A stretch of DNA of 64,000 nt from the NCBI RefSeq assembly GCF_009867135.1, contig NZ_CP047226.1:2046001-2110000 (forward strand). The letters are read 5' to 3'. A program made the position numbers and the translations under genes. The DNA comes from Moraxella osloensis (GTDB lineage Bacteria; Pseudomonadota; Gammaproteobacteria; Pseudomonadales; Moraxellaceae). The notes beneath the pieces were generated by a model. That model ran no database searches, was not told the DNA's origin, and was given only the letters and a program-made list of their open reading frames with translations. Numbering within the stretch: position 1 is the first letter of the stretch; each line of letters opens with the position of its first letter. Positions 1 to 9,022 of this stretch are shown here, piece by piece.

Positions 1-917
1 GTAAAGAGCTATTTGCTCGGGCATTGCACACCGCAAGCCCAAGGGTGAACAAACCCTTTATCAAGGTCAACTGTGCGGCAATCCCTGAGAGTTTGTTTGA
101 AAGTGAATTGTTTGGGCATGAAAAGGGGGCGTTCACAGGAGCGACCAGTGAACGGGCAGGACTGTTTCAGCAGGCGGACGGTGGCACTATCTTTTTGGAT
201 GAAATTGGCGAGCTTACCTTGCCTGTGCAAAGTAAGATTTTACGCACTTTGCAAGAAGGCACGATTACTCGTCTTGGTGGTCGCAAAGAAATCAAAATTG
301 ACGTGCGTATCGTTACCGCCACCCACAAAAACCTTGCGGAAGCGGTGCAACATGGCGATTTTCGCCAAGATTTGTATTACCGACTATATGTGATTCCGAT
401 TATGTTGCCTGCCCTGCGAGAACGACGTAGCGATATTCCTGAATTGGTAGCGTTTTTCTTAAACCGTATCAATCAACAAAATCGTCGCAGCGTCAACTTG
501 ACTGCCGAAGCGATTCAAGCACTACAACAGTATAATTGGCCTGGTAATATCCGCCAATTACAAAATATGCTTGAACGCTTGGTATTACTGTCGCATGGCA
601 CGATTGTCGATGCGATGACGGTGGAAAAACGCTTGGCACAGCAACACGAAGAAAACCTTACGATTGAAGTCGAAGCGTATTCGCCTGTTAAAGATGACAA
701 AAACAGTAAATCAAAAAAAACCAAAGTACCGATGACCTTTGATACAGACTATGAGATTCGCCCTTATATGCAGGCGATGTCGCACAATCTGGATGAACTG
801 AACGCCGTGCTGGTGCGATGTCGGGGCAACAAAACTCAAGCCGCCGCCATGCTTGGCATGACTCCAAGACAATTTAATTACCGTTGGAAAATCTTAAACC
901 AAGCACCGGCAAGCTAA
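1..917 (+). CDS. Sigma-54-dependent activator, AAA+ and Fis-type HTH (5' end outside window)
   Basis: Enhancer-binding activator of RNA polymerase carrying sigma-54. The visible protein starts inside Walker A ([10 protein letters not shown] at bases 1-29) and continues with the sigma-54 contact motif GAFTGA (about 126-143), Walker B ([12 protein letters not shown], about 181-215), the arginine-finger region and a C-terminal Fis-like helix-turn-helix ending [14 protein letters not shown], which resembles NifA and FisR. The signal-sensing N-terminus lies beyond the left edge. The reading frame is open back to base 3, so the TTG at 24 is not the true start. The gene 30 bases downstream is a persulfide-dioxygenase-like enzyme; FisR-type activators are known to switch on sulfide/persulfide oxidation genes, so a FisR role is a reasonable inference. 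The assignment as a sigma-54 activator is firm; the ligand is not. Confidence 0.85.
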   Translation, partial: KELFARALHTASPRVNKPFIKVNCAAIPESLFESELFGHEKGAFTGATSERAGLFQQADGGTIFLDEIGELTLPVQSKILRTLQEGTITRLGGRKEIKIDVRIVTATHKNLAEAVQHGDFRQDLYYRLYVIPIMLPALRERRSDIPELVAFFLNRINQQNRRSVNLTAEAIQALQQYNWPGNIRQLQNMLERLVLLSHGTIVDAMTVEKRLAQQHEENLTIEVEAYSPVKDDKNSKSKKTKVPMTFDTDYEIRPYMQAMSHNLDELNAVLVRCRGNKTQAAAMLGMTPRQFNYRWKILNQAPAS

Positions 918-946
918 GCCGTAACCGCAAACTGGGAGTAAACAAG

Positions 947-1819
947 ATGATGCAAATTCACTCATTTTTGGACACTACCACAGAAACCTTTACCCATGTA
1001 TTGGTCGATGAAACCACACAACAATGTGCCATTATCGATCCTGTGCTAGACTTTGACCCAAGTGCAGGCAGAATCAGCCACGAAAATGCCAATAACTTGA
1101 TTGCCTTCATCGAGCAGCAGGCCTTGACGTTGGTATATATCATCGAAACCCATGCCCATGCCGACCATTTATCCTCTGCCCCATATCTCAAAGCCAAGCT
1201 TGGCGGACAAATCGTGATTGGTAAATCCATCGACAGCGTACAAAAAACCTTCAAGTCGATTTATGACTTGAGTAGTCAGTTTAAAACCGATGCCAGCCAG
1301 TTTGATATCTTGACCGAGGAAGGCTCAACGCTCAGCTTGGGAAGTCTGATCATCACAGCCATGCACATGCCAGGGCATACGCCAGCTGATATGGTATATT
1401 GGGTTGACGATGGGCAACGCAAGGCAGTGTTTGTTGGCGATACCTTATTTGCCCCTGATGTGGGGACGGCTCGGTGCGATTTCCCCAATGGTAGCAGCTC
1501 AGATTTGTACGATTCGATTCAGAGATTATTGTCGCTACCCGACGATACCTTGCTGTATCTGTGCCATGATTATCCGCCCAAAAATGGTCGACAACATACC
1601 CCAACCACCACCGTAGCTGATGAAAAACAACGCAATATTCACGTCAAGCACGGTACCAGTAAAGCCGAATTTATACAAATGCGAGAAACTCGGGACAAAG
1701 ATTTGCCGATGCCAAGGCTGATTTTGCCATCAGTACAGGTCAATATCAATGCAGGCGAATTACCCAATGCCCATGCCAATGGGATAAAATATTTGAGCAT
1801 TCCATTGAACCAGTTTTGA
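947..1819 (+). CDS. MBL-fold hydrolase, probable persulfide dioxygenase (PDO)
   Basis: Metallo-beta-lactamase-fold protein of 290 residues, the usual size of type II PDOs, which oxidise glutathione persulfide to sulfite with O2. Metal ligands are visible: HAHADH (H69, H71, D73, H74), PGH (H144), GDTLF (D165) and CHDY near residue 207. The GTARCDFP segment is typical of the PDO/Blh group rather than glyoxalase II. I chose the ATG at 947 because GGGAG lies 9 bases upstream and the protein then begins MMQIHSFLD; a longer in-frame reading from 884 would overlap the upstream regulator. Position straight after a NifA/FisR-like activator supports sulfide detoxification. A general MBL hydrolase cannot be excluded. 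Confidence 0.75.
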   Translation: MMQIHSFLDTTTETFTHVLVDETTQQCAIIDPVLDFDPSAGRISHENANNLIAFIEQQALTLVYIIETHAHADHLSSAPYLKAKLGGQIVIGKSIDSVQKTFKSIYDLSSQFKTDASQFDILTEEGSTLSLGSLIITAMHMPGHTPADMVYWVDDGQRKAVFVGDTLFAPDVGTARCDFPNGSSSDLYDSIQRLLSLPDDTLLYLCHDYPPKNGRQHTPTTTVADEKQRNIHVKHGTSKAEFIQMRETRDKDLPMPRLILPSVQVNINAGELPNAHANGIKYLSIPLNQF

Positions 1820-1990
1820 CTTAAAAGGTGTGAGCCGTTGTAAGCCTTAACAAGGTCAGAATATTGGGAAAGCATGGCAGAATAAAAAGGAAATGCCAGA
1901 CAGCTCAAAAAGTTTGTAACGCTATCTTCAGTTATATTGGCAATAATCAATATCAAAACAGGTTGGATCTATAACGCCTTTGTAATCAAC

Positions 1991-2156
1991 GTGTTTAAAC
2001 GAGTATCGTCGGTTGCAAAGTATCAACCCGTATCGATACTCAGCTGGTTTTAGATGCCCTAAATAATGCGCTTGACGCTCTTGGCTGACCAAGCGGAGTA
2101 GTTCGCCATTCTTATGAAGGTAGCCAGTACCTATCGATTAAATACAGTGTTTCTAT
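1991..2156 (+). pseudogene. Relic of an IS3-family transposase (OrfB core fragment)
   Basis: The stretch between the PDO-like gene and the first IS contains a decayed IS3 OrfB. From about 2007 one frame reads IVGCKVSTRIDTQLVLDAL, then a stop, then SGVVRHSYEGSQYLSIKY. This matches the part of OrfB around the second catalytic Asp (usual HHSDxGSQYLSIKY, here HSYEGSQ, so the Asp is lost). VFKR just upstream is in a shifted frame. No ends are recognisable and the downstream part is cut by the IS982 element. The rest of 1820-2162 holds nothing I can identify. Confidence 0.7.
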
Positions 2157-2840
2157 TAAATAACCCCAGTTCGACATAAGCCATACTCTAAGGCTTTGAA
2201 TTAACAAGCAATCTTAGCGACGAAAGGTTCAATCAGCACATTTTTAAGTGTCGGCTTCTTGGGTTGATGGCAATAAGCAATCAGCCCTGCCACCAAATTA
2301 CTCATAAACCCAACATGGCTACGATGCCTTGAATGCTCGATATGGCAAATATTCTTTAACTCATCAAACACCGTCTCAATCAAGAAACGGCGTTTAAGCA
2401 ATCGCTTATCTAACCAAGCAATGTCTTTAGCTTTCATATTCTTTTTGACGTTGGTAACCAGTTCAACATCCAAGTTTTCGTCTAGCCAAGCGGTTAGGGA
2501 TTTATCAATGTAGCCTTTATCGCCAAACAGGTTACCAAAGACTTGGTTTTCACACAGTTGTTTGACAGGCTTTCTGTCATCAACATTGCCCGCTGTCACG
2601 GTAAGATTCACGAGTTCACCTTGGTGGTTGATGATGGCGTGTAATTTAAAGCCAAAGAACCAGCCCATACTGCTTTTGCCTCGTCCTGCTGTATCGGCAA
2701 AGACTTTGTTGCGTTTGATACGGTGGTTATCACAAACCGCTAGGCTGGTTGAGTCGATGTAGTATAATACTCCCAGAAAACTGGACCAAAAAATTGCAGC
2801 AAATAAGATAGAATAGCCCTTAAGAAAAGAGGTCTATCTA

Positions 2841-3131
2841 ATGACAAAAGTTCGTAAACGTCACAATGCTGAATTTAAAAGCAAAGTTGCTGTTGAAGCA
2901 ATTAAAGAGCACAAGACAATCAATGAACTGACCGCTGAATACGGTGTTCATGCAACCCAAATCAGCAACTGGAAAAAGCAAGCCTTGGCTGTCATACCCA
3001 GTGCCTTTAACACCAAACAGCATGACAACGAACAAGCCCAGCAAGCCACTATCGATGAACTGCATCGGCAATTAGGGCAAGTCATTAGCGAGAGAGACTG
3101 GCTTAAAAAAAAGTCCTCACAGCTACCCTAA
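2841..3131 (+). CDS. IS3-family transposase OrfA
   Basis: Small helix-turn-helix DNA-binding subunit of 96 residues (NAEFKSKVAVEAI, HATQISNWKKQ) with a C-terminal leucine-zipper-like segment. It ends near a run of eight A residues (about 3105-3112), where a -1 frameshift into OrfB would make the active OrfAB transposase, as is usual in IS3 elements. Confidence 0.88.
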   Translation: MTKVRKRHNAEFKSKVAVEAIKEHKTINELTAEYGVHATQISNWKKQALAVIPSAFNTKQHDNEQAQQATIDELHRQLGQVISERDWLKKKSSQLP

Positions 3132-4003
3132 ATGCTCGTAAACAACTGCTAGAGCCTGACAATAAGGATTTCAGTACTCGTAAGCAATGTGAACTACTTG
3201 GTATTAACCGCTCAAGTCTGTATTATCAGCCAAAGCCCATCAGTAAGCTTGATATCACCTTAATGAACCTACTTGACGAACAATATACCAAAACCCCATT
3301 TTACGGGGTAAAGCGTATGACTGCTCATTTAAGGCAATTGGGTCATCCAGTAGGACAAAAGCGAGTTAGGCGATTACTACGGCAAATGGGATTAGATGCC
3401 ATCTATCAGCATCCTAACACGAGTAAGCCTAACCCTGAGCATCGAGTTTACCCGTATTTGCTTAGGAATGTACCCATTATCCGCTGTAATCAGGTATGGA
3501 GTACGGACATCACTTACATCCGCCTGTCTAAGGGCTTTGTGTATTTGATGGCGGTGATTGATTGGTACAGCCGTTACGTTTTAGACTGGTCGCTATCAAC
3601 GACACTTGAAGCAGATTTCTGCATTGATACGGTGGGCAAATTACTGCACAATGGTCTACGCTGTGAGATTTTTAATACGGATCAAGGCTCGCAGTTTACC
3701 AGCCCAAGATTTACCACGCCGCTGATTGATTCGGGCATTGCTGTAAGCATGGACGGTCGTGGCAGGGCGTTGGATAATATCTTTGTAGAACGGCTTTGGC
3801 GGTCAGTAAAGTACGAATGCGTGTATTTACGCCAGTTTGATACAGTCAGTCAAGCCAGAGTTGGTTTGAAAGAATATTTCGAGTTTTACAATCATGAGCG
3901 GTTGCATCAGTCGCTTGATTACCATACCCCTGCACAGGTTTATTTAAACAATAGTTCGGTTAATCCTGTGCTTTATCAACCCAATTCTATCTTAATTTTA
4001 TGA
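3107..4003 (+). CDS. IS3-family transposase OrfB
   Basis: DDE integrase-fold catalytic part, read in the -1 frame relative to OrfA from the A8 run at about 3107. Catalytic residues are visible in STDITYIRL (first D), FNTDQGSQF (second D) and VERLWRSVKYE (E). The C-terminal NHERLHQSLDYHTPAQVY is characteristic. It appears complete, so this copy may be active. Confidence 0.88.
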   Translation, partial: KKVLTATLNARKQLLEPDNKDFSTRKQCELLGINRSSLYYQPKPISKLDITLMNLLDEQYTKTPFYGVKRMTAHLRQLGHPVGQKRVRRLLRQMGLDAIYQHPNTSKPNPEHRVYPYLLRNVPIIRCNQVWSTDITYIRLSKGFVYLMAVIDWYSRYVLDWSLSTTLEADFCIDTVGKLLHNGLRCEIFNTDQGSQFTSPRFTTPLIDSGIAVSMDGRGRALDNIFVERLWRSVKYECVYLRQFDTVSQARVGLKEYFEFYNHERLHQSLDYHTPAQVYLNNSSVNPVLYQPNSILIL

Positions 4004-4567
4004 TTATTTGGTCTAGACATTGGGGAGTACCTTATAGCTAATCCCTCCTTGCATTAAGAATTGTAGGTAGTCACACATGGGATATACGGCTTTTTCCATC
4101 AGCTCTACCATTCTGTTGTAACTTGGTAGTCTTGGAAAAGCATTTTTTAGCCATTGACAGACATAGCCATAGTAAAAGGCTTTGAATTCTCGATAGCGTA
4201 TTTGATGAAATAGTACCAAGATGGTGATGATTTCTGCTAAACTTATTTTGCATGGTTTGTTGCGTGGCTTTTTACTGCTGTTGTTCTTTAGTTTTAGCAT
4301 TTTCTGCTGTTGCTCGGCTGTCTAGGCTTTGCAAAAGTGGTCGATGTGGCAGTAAAGTTCTACAAGATTGTCCATGTAAGAAGTCCTGGTTAAAGGTGTT
4401 TGTGGTGAACTTACTTTAGCATGTTGGTCTTCTTTTTTTTATCCTTTCTTATGTCGAATTCAGGTTAAATAAGAAAAATCGATTTTTTTGCAAATAAAAA
4501 TCTATTAGGCTGTGTCCCTAATTTAAAAATGAGATAAAAAATGCCAAACTGAATAGCCACCAAAAAT

Positions 4568-5473
4568 CTAGACACACATAACCATCTTGTGATGGTTTTT
4601 CTCATACTCTAACGGAGAACATTGACCAATGGAACCGTGTCTGCGTTTAGAATTATAAAACATCTCAATATACTCAAAAATAACTGATTTAGCTTCATCT
4701 CTTGAAAGATATATTTTCTTTTTAATTCTTTCACGCTTTAGCAACTGAAAGAAGCTTTCAGCAACCGCATTATCATGGCAGTTGCCTCGTCTGCTCATAC
4801 TGCTTTCAAGATTATGATGCTTAAGAAATGTTTGCCATTCATGACTAGTATATTGACTGCCTTGGTCAGAATGGATCAGCACTTTATTCTTCGGATTTCT
4901 TCTAAGCAAAGCCATCAATAATGCGTCTAAAACTAAATCTGTTGTAATCCTTGACTTCATAGACCAGCCAACTACAAGGCGCGAAAACAGGTCAATTACC
5001 ACTGCTAAATATAGCCATCCTTCATGTGTACGGATATAAGTAATATCTGTGACCCATGATTGATTTGGCTCAATTGGATTAAACTGTCGGGCTAATGTGT
5101 TTGCGGCAATAACAGATGGTGTACTTGCCTGAGATCTGGGTTTGCGATAGCCGCGCTGAGATTTGAGACCATTTGTTTTCATCAGTCGATGTACACGATT
5201 GATACCACAAGCTTCACCGATATCTTTTAAATCACAGTGGATCTTACGATAGCCATAGACGCCACCAGATTCTAGCCAAAATTGTTTAATTAATCCCGAT
5301 AGATGTTGTCGCTTTCTGGCAGTTTTACTGATAGGTTGCTTTAACCATGCGTAATAGCCACTGTGATGAACATCTAAAGTAGAACATAGGCGACGAATAG
5401 ACCATATGTGTTGGTTGTCCTGAATAAAGGCGTACCTCATTTGGACTGACTTGCGAAGTACACCGCGGCCCAC
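4568..5473 (-). CDS. IS3-family transposase OrfB (second type)
   Basis: Catalytic subunit with an HTH_21-like start (MRYAFIQDNQHIWSIRRLC) and DDE residues in VTDITYIRTHEG, IHSDQGSQYTS and AVAESFFQLLKRERI. The end (SIGQCSPLEYEKNH) is normal for the group. In this family OrfB is made by frameshift from OrfA; here the extra segment at 5471-5527 lies just upstream and would change that fusion. Confidence 0.87.
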   Translation of the reverse strand: MGRGVLRKSVQMRYAFIQDNQHIWSIRRLCSTLDVHHSGYYAWLKQPISKTARKRQHLSGLIKQFWLESGGVYGYRKIHCDLKDIGEACGINRVHRLMKTNGLKSQRGYRKPRSQASTPSVIAANTLARQFNPIEPNQSWVTDITYIRTHEGWLYLAVVIDLFSRLVVGWSMKSRITTDLVLDALLMALLRRNPKNKVLIHSDQGSQYTSHEWQTFLKHHNLESSMSRRGNCHDNAVAESFFQLLKRERIKKKIYLSRDEAKSVIFEYIEMFYNSKRRHGSIGQCSPLEYEKNHHKMVMCV

Positions 5474-5527
5474 TCGAGCATAGCTCTCGCCTTGCGTCGG
5501 GGCGAAGCAGTGCTTCGCTTATCCCTC
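5471..5527 (-). repeat. Palindromic insert of about 57 bp inside the IS3 orfA/orfB junction
   Basis: Related OrfA proteins end ERDILxxAAxYFAxxSK. Here the frame reads ERDILNE, then breaks into EEG and a stop, and the expected AAVYFASQSK reappears about 57 bases later. The intervening segment has a strong hairpin (GCGAAGCA/TGCTTCGC at 5502-5518) and a weaker one (CGAG/CTCG around 5474-5489). It looks like a small mobile palindrome rather than part of the IS. Confidence 0.55.
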
Positions 5528-5773
5528 CTCATTTAAAATGTCCCTTTCTTCAGTAACCCGTTGCAGCTCTTTTTTTAGCCTAGCAAGTTCGGCAGTTGAA
5601 TCCTTGTCTTTTGTTGCCTTGGACTGCCCTTGATCGTATCTTTTAATCCAAGCATAAAGGCTATGGGTGGTCGTACCTAAACGTGTAGCTACTTCTGCTA
5701 CACTATAGCCTTTCTCTGTGACTTGCTTAACTGCTTCGATTTTGAATTCTTCAGGGTATCGTTTACCGCTCAT
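5519..5773 (-). CDS. IS3-family transposase OrfA, C-terminus altered by insert
   Basis: HTH subunit (SGKRYPEEFKIEAVKQVTE, VAEVATRLGTTTHSLYAWIKRY) followed by a coiled coil. It normally ends in AAxYFAxxSK, but a palindromic insert brings a stop after ILNEEG, so it is about ten residues short and no longer overlaps OrfB. Confidence 0.82.
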   Translation of the reverse strand: MSGKRYPEEFKIEAVKQVTEKGYSVAEVATRLGTTTHSLYAWIKRYDQGQSKATKDKDSTAELARLKKELQRVTEERDILNEEG

Positions 5774-5857
5774 AATTACCTCATAAATTAGCCATTTTAT
5801 CTAACTTTAAGGTGTCTACAAAATCGGTGGATATTCATATTATACTTCTGCAATTAA

Positions 5858-6564
5858 TTAGGCTTGAGCGACTTCTTGCTGAGTGAAGAAAGAAGCCCCT
5901 TTGGGTATCTCGGGTAGTTTTAACTCATTTGATGTCAAACGGACAATACCAGTAATTTGCCCATCTACTAAAGTTCGCTCATGAATACTTGGTAAAGGGT
6001 TAGCTGCAAGTGGGTAGGCATCTTCAGCATTATAAACTGCGATAAATAAGTAACGAGGTAACTCACTGATGTTTGGTCCTGATGAATGTAGTAGTCGTGT
6101 ATGCATAAAACAGACTGTACCTGCTGAACCGATACAAGACTCAAATTTTTGACAATGCTTATTTTCAATGTCAGCACTAATCTTGCCAACGAATTTATCA
6201 TTCTCCCAATGTGAGAATAATTCGCCTTTATGACTACCTGGTACAACTTGCAGTGGACCATTATCTAACGTGACATCACCTATCATTAGTAACGCTGTAA
6301 GCATATCGTCGTTAGTTTGAGGCGTAAAAGGGAAATCTTGATGCCATTTGACCATGGTTGTGGTATGTGGAAGTTTAGCGTTGATTTTACTGTGATGTAA
6401 GCAAGTTCCAGAGTGACCAATAAGTTGGCTTGCCATTTTTGCTATCCTTGAATTGATTGCAGCATTATAAAATTTATTAGAAATTTCAGTAGGTGAGGCA
6501 ATACGTCTTAGAGATGGGTATTCTGCATTATGATCCTTTGGATCAATATCAAACCTAGATCTAC
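5858..6564 (-). pseudogene. Phytanoyl-CoA dioxygenase-family protein, N-terminus removed by IS
   Basis: Fe(II)/2-oxoglutarate-dependent dioxygenase of the PhyH family. The iron ligands HxD (WHQDFPF) and the distal His (LLHSSGPN) are present, with an Arg in ELPRYLF as possible 2-oxoglutarate contact. Native sequence begins at GRSRFDID, exactly at the end of the neighbouring 1663-bp IS; upstream residues in the open frame (MLNWVTTMLTNT) come from the IS end. The family is usually 250-300 residues, so roughly the first 40-50 residues are missing. Substrate unknown. Confidence 0.75.
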
Positions 6565-6600
6565 CGGTGTTTGTCAACATAGTTGTCACCCAATTTAACA

Positions 6601-7671
6601 TTAAGCGACTAAAACCTCAGAGGGCTTAACCCGTGTAGATAAACGCACAGGATTAAGCGCTGTTGGCTGAACAGGCGAACAATTTCTCACCGCTCTACCA
6701 TTCCAGCGAGCAGGATTCACCTGCTTTGCCATCACCAGCACCGACTCACGTCTTGCTAGAATATCACCATCTTTAAGCGTATGACGCTCGTTTGGCGTCA
6801 CGAAATTTAACCCACTATGCTTATGCTCAGCGTTATACCAATGGACAAAGCCATTCACCCATACCCGAGCATTGTCTAAACTATCAAAGCCATGCTCAGG
6901 GAAACTTGGCGCATACTTAACAGTACGAAACAGCGCCTCAGCAAACGGATTATCATTACTCACCCGAGGACGACTATAAGAGGTTAACACCCCAAGCTCA
7001 TAGGCTTTCATTCGCAGGGTCTGCGACTTCATCGGCGCCCCATTATCCGAATGCAGTATCACCCCTGTCCCAATCGCTTTCTCATTAAGCAGGGTACGTT
7101 CTAGTAGTTTAGCCGCTAAATCACCCGCTTCCCTGTCATACACCTCGAAACCTACAATCTTACGGCTGTAGATATCCTCAATCATATACAGATAATAAAA
7201 CTGTCCACGTACCGTACTTGGTAAATAAGTGATATCCCAACAGAATACCTGGCAAGGCTTGGTGGCAATAAACGTCTCTGGCGGTTTACGAGGATTAGGG
7301 GCTTTGGCACGTCCTCGAGGCTTAAGTTGGTTATGTTGCCTTAGGACACGGTAAAAGCTTGATTCTGAGGCATGATAAATGCCTTCATCGAGTAGCGTGG
7401 GTACGATTTGGCTCGGCGGTAGACTGGCAAAGCGGGGTTCATTACAGGCATCAAGGATGGCTTGGCGTTCTATGTCACTTAGTTTATTACTCGGGGCAGG
7501 TCTAACAGCGATGGGGCGCTTATCCCCTAAGTGGTTTTTGTCCGCCTTCCAGCGTCGGTAGGTGCGACGGCTTATGCCAACCTCGCTACAGGCGATGTGA
7601 AGCCTTGTCCCTGCGTTGGTGGCTTCATCTATAAGCGTGATGAGTTGTTGTCGCTCTGACAGTGAGGTCAT
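6601..7671 (-). CDS. IS3-like transposase OrfB, copy A
   Basis: DDE transposase of 356 residues with an N-terminal HTH (CSEVGISRRTYRRWKADK) and rve core (FCWDITYLPST, LHSDNGAPMKSQ, PFAEALFRTVKY). I take the ATG that overlaps the OrfA stop (ATGA); a frameshift fusion across the GGGGGG run just before it is also possible. The 5' part matches copy B and the 3' part copy C. Confidence 0.85.
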   Translation of the reverse strand: MTSLSERQQLITLIDEATNAGTRLHIACSEVGISRRTYRRWKADKNHLGDKRPIAVRPAPSNKLSDIERQAILDACNEPRFASLPPSQIVPTLLDEGIYHASESSFYRVLRQHNQLKPRGRAKAPNPRKPPETFIATKPCQVFCWDITYLPSTVRGQFYYLYMIEDIYSRKIVGFEVYDREAGDLAAKLLERTLLNEKAIGTGVILHSDNGAPMKSQTLRMKAYELGVLTSYSRPRVSNDNPFAEALFRTVKYAPSFPEHGFDSLDNARVWVNGFVHWYNAEHKHSGLNFVTPNERHTLKDGDILARRESVLVMAKQVNPARWNGRAVRNCSPVQPTALNPVRLSTRVKPSEVLVA

Positions 7672-8162
7672 TCGTCCTCGTCCTCCCCCCATAGGGTATC
7701 GAGCTTTTTTCGCAAGATCAGTATGGCAGCTGCCTCCGCAAGCGCTTTGTCTTTGCGTTTGATTTCTTGTTTGAGTTGTTTGATTTGTTTTTGGTCGGTT
7801 TGATGTTGTTTGCGATTTAGGCTGGTTTGTTGTTCATTTGTGCTAAAGCCTGTGAGGGTCTGTGTTTTCCATTGGGCGATTTGTTCAGGGTAGAGCCCTT
7901 TGCTGCGACAGTATTCGGCAAGCTCGGTCTCATTAAGCTTGGCAGTGTCAATAATGATGGTGAGCTTGGTCTCAGGGCTTAATTCTTTGGTTTTGTCGTT
8001 GGTCGGCACGGCTTTCCCTTGGTGTTTAGCTTGATGACGCCAATTATATAGGGTTTGTTCGGCGATGTGTTCGTCTCGGGCTAATTGCGCTATGCTAATT
8101 AGTTCAGGCGATAGCAGTTTGTTTAATATTGCTTGTTTGCGTTCTACACTGTATTGTGCCAT
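7668..8162 (-). CDS. IS3-like transposase OrfA, copy A
   Basis: DNA-binding subunit of 164 residues with two HTH-like segments (SIAQLARDEHIAEQTLYNWR, AEYCRSKGLYPEQIAQWK) and a charged coiled coil. The start at MAQYS follows GGAGAC at the right spacing. Ends LWGEDEDE, overlapping OrfB by ATGA. Confidence 0.85.
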   Translation of the reverse strand: MAQYSVERKQAILNKLLSPELISIAQLARDEHIAEQTLYNWRHQAKHQGKAVPTNDKTKELSPETKLTIIIDTAKLNETELAEYCRSKGLYPEQIAQWKTQTLTGFSTNEQQTSLNRKQHQTDQKQIKQLKQEIKRKDKALAEAAAILILRKKLDTLWGEDEDE

Positions 8163-8227
8163 GGTTGTCTCCTTTTCCCCCATTTAGGTTGTTTGGGTGG
8201 GGGTGACAACTATTCTGACAGTGGGGG

Positions 8228-8516
8228 TATGCTGTTGTATCAAAGTTTTTACCTGTAACAAATTGACGCATTGCTTGGCAAAGTTGGGATATGAGCCTAG
8301 ATTGGGAAACCATGTTTGCCAGTGTTGTTTAAAATACTGATGGATTTGTGAGTCGGTGTCCATCTGTAGAAATTCACCCACTAACTCCATGGTAATAATT
8401 TCACTGTCGGTTAGTTTTGGTACGTAACCACCTTGTCTTAGGCGGTTTGTTACAATCTTTTTGTAGTAGTCATCTACCATTAGATAGATTTTAATGATAA
8501 ATTCATCAATGGGCAT
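8228..8516 (-). pseudogene. N-terminal fragment of another transposase
   Basis: About 95 residues (MPIDEFIIKIYLMVDDYYKK, LTDSEIITMELVGEFLQMDT) matching the start of IS982/IS4-like transposases. It is cut at base 8228 by IS copy A; the remaining residues of the open frame come from the IS end. The missing part is not found on the other side of the IS. Confidence 0.7.
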
Positions 8517-8577
8517 GGCTTATCCTCTAATCTTTTTCGTCATTGATTAAAGTTTAAGTTCATGCCTTCTTTGTTTC

Positions 8578-8610
8578 AACCCCGCTTAAAAGTGTTGAGA
8601 GTGGGGTTTT
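8578..8610 (+). terminator. Rho-independent terminator-like hairpin
   Basis: AACCCC and GGGGTT pair across an AT-rich loop and are followed by a short T run. The stretch 8517-8724 otherwise holds no gene I recognise. Confidence 0.45.
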
Positions 8611-9022
8611 GATTATCAAAATATACACTACCCAAAACGCTTGTGATAGGTTTGCCAATTAAATTAGGTTCTAATAACATATTACTTCACTCCTTCTCAT
8701 ATCTGGAAAGCTGATCAATAGGGGATGGTCAAGAGCTTACCTTTAAAACAGCAATATGAAAGAGCAATACATGGAACAAATCCACAAACTGGTAAACCTG
8801 GTAAGCCTGCAGATGCTTCAAAATTCTTTAATTCCACGGATATCGACAATATTATAATACAAGCCAAAAGGCAATATCATAACAATCCTACAGCTTATCC
8901 AAATGGCAATGTCAATATAACATTATCTAGACCTATAGGAGAAGGCTATATAGGTAACCCCCACTGTCAGAATAGTTGTCACCCCCACCCAAACAACCTA
9001 AATGGGGGAAAAGGAGACAACC

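Larger units (their letters stand above)
2769..4028 (+). mobile_element. IS3-family element nested in the IS982 transposase gene
   Basis: Imperfect inverted repeats of about 22 bp (ACTCCCAGAAAACTGGACCA on the left, complement of ACTCCCCAATGTCTAGACCA on the right) bound two overlapping transposase frames. I could not see a clean target duplication, so the exact ends may be off by 1-2 bases. Confidence 0.8.
2201..4375 (-). pseudogene. IS982-family transposase, split by nested IS and carrying a stop
   Basis: The N-terminal part lies at about 4030-4375: it begins MDNLVELYCHIDHFCKA, has an in-frame TAG, and continues through KISLAEIITILVLFHQIRY. The C-terminal part lies at 2201-2768 and includes YIDSTSLAVCDNHRI, GWFFGFKLHAIINHQGE, GDKGYI and ETVFDELKNICHIEHSRHRS, all typical of IS982. 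Both the nested IS3 element and the stop in the N-terminal part disable it. Confidence 0.85.
2163..4465 (-). mobile_element. IS982-family element, interrupted by an IS3-family element
   Basis: Inverted ends are visible: ACCCCAGTTCGACATAAG at 2163-2180, and the complement of ACCTGAATTCGACATAAG ending at 4465. The 6-bp direct repeat taaata flanks it on both sides (2157-2162 and 4466-4471), so insertion was by transposition, next to the older IS3 relic. Without the nested element at 2769-4028 it is about 1.04 kb, the normal IS982 size. Confidence 0.85.
4550..5837 (-). mobile_element. IS3-family element (second type)
   Basis: Ends TGAATAGCCACC at 4550 and GGTGGATATTCA at 5837 form imperfect inverted repeats of about 25 bp around orfA and orfB. 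There is no clear target duplication. Between orfA and orfB there is an extra palindromic segment of about 57 bp (see separate entry). Confidence 0.82.
6565..8227 (-). mobile_element. 1663-bp IS3-like element, copy A (mosaic, no target duplication)
   Basis: Same length and ends as copies at 8958-10620 and 13847-15509 (outer end CCCCCACTGTCAGAATAG, inner end complement of GACAAACACCG). The other two have 4-bp target duplications; this one has unlike flanks (ctac and tatg). Its OrfB is identical to copy B for about the first 115 residues, then follows copy C, so it looks like a recombinant of two elements. Confidence 0.9.

Noticed and set aside
7379..7561. Antisense frames of 60 codons inside the three IS copies and the two YREK transposases
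   Set aside because: Same position and content in every copy; shadows of the transposase genes.
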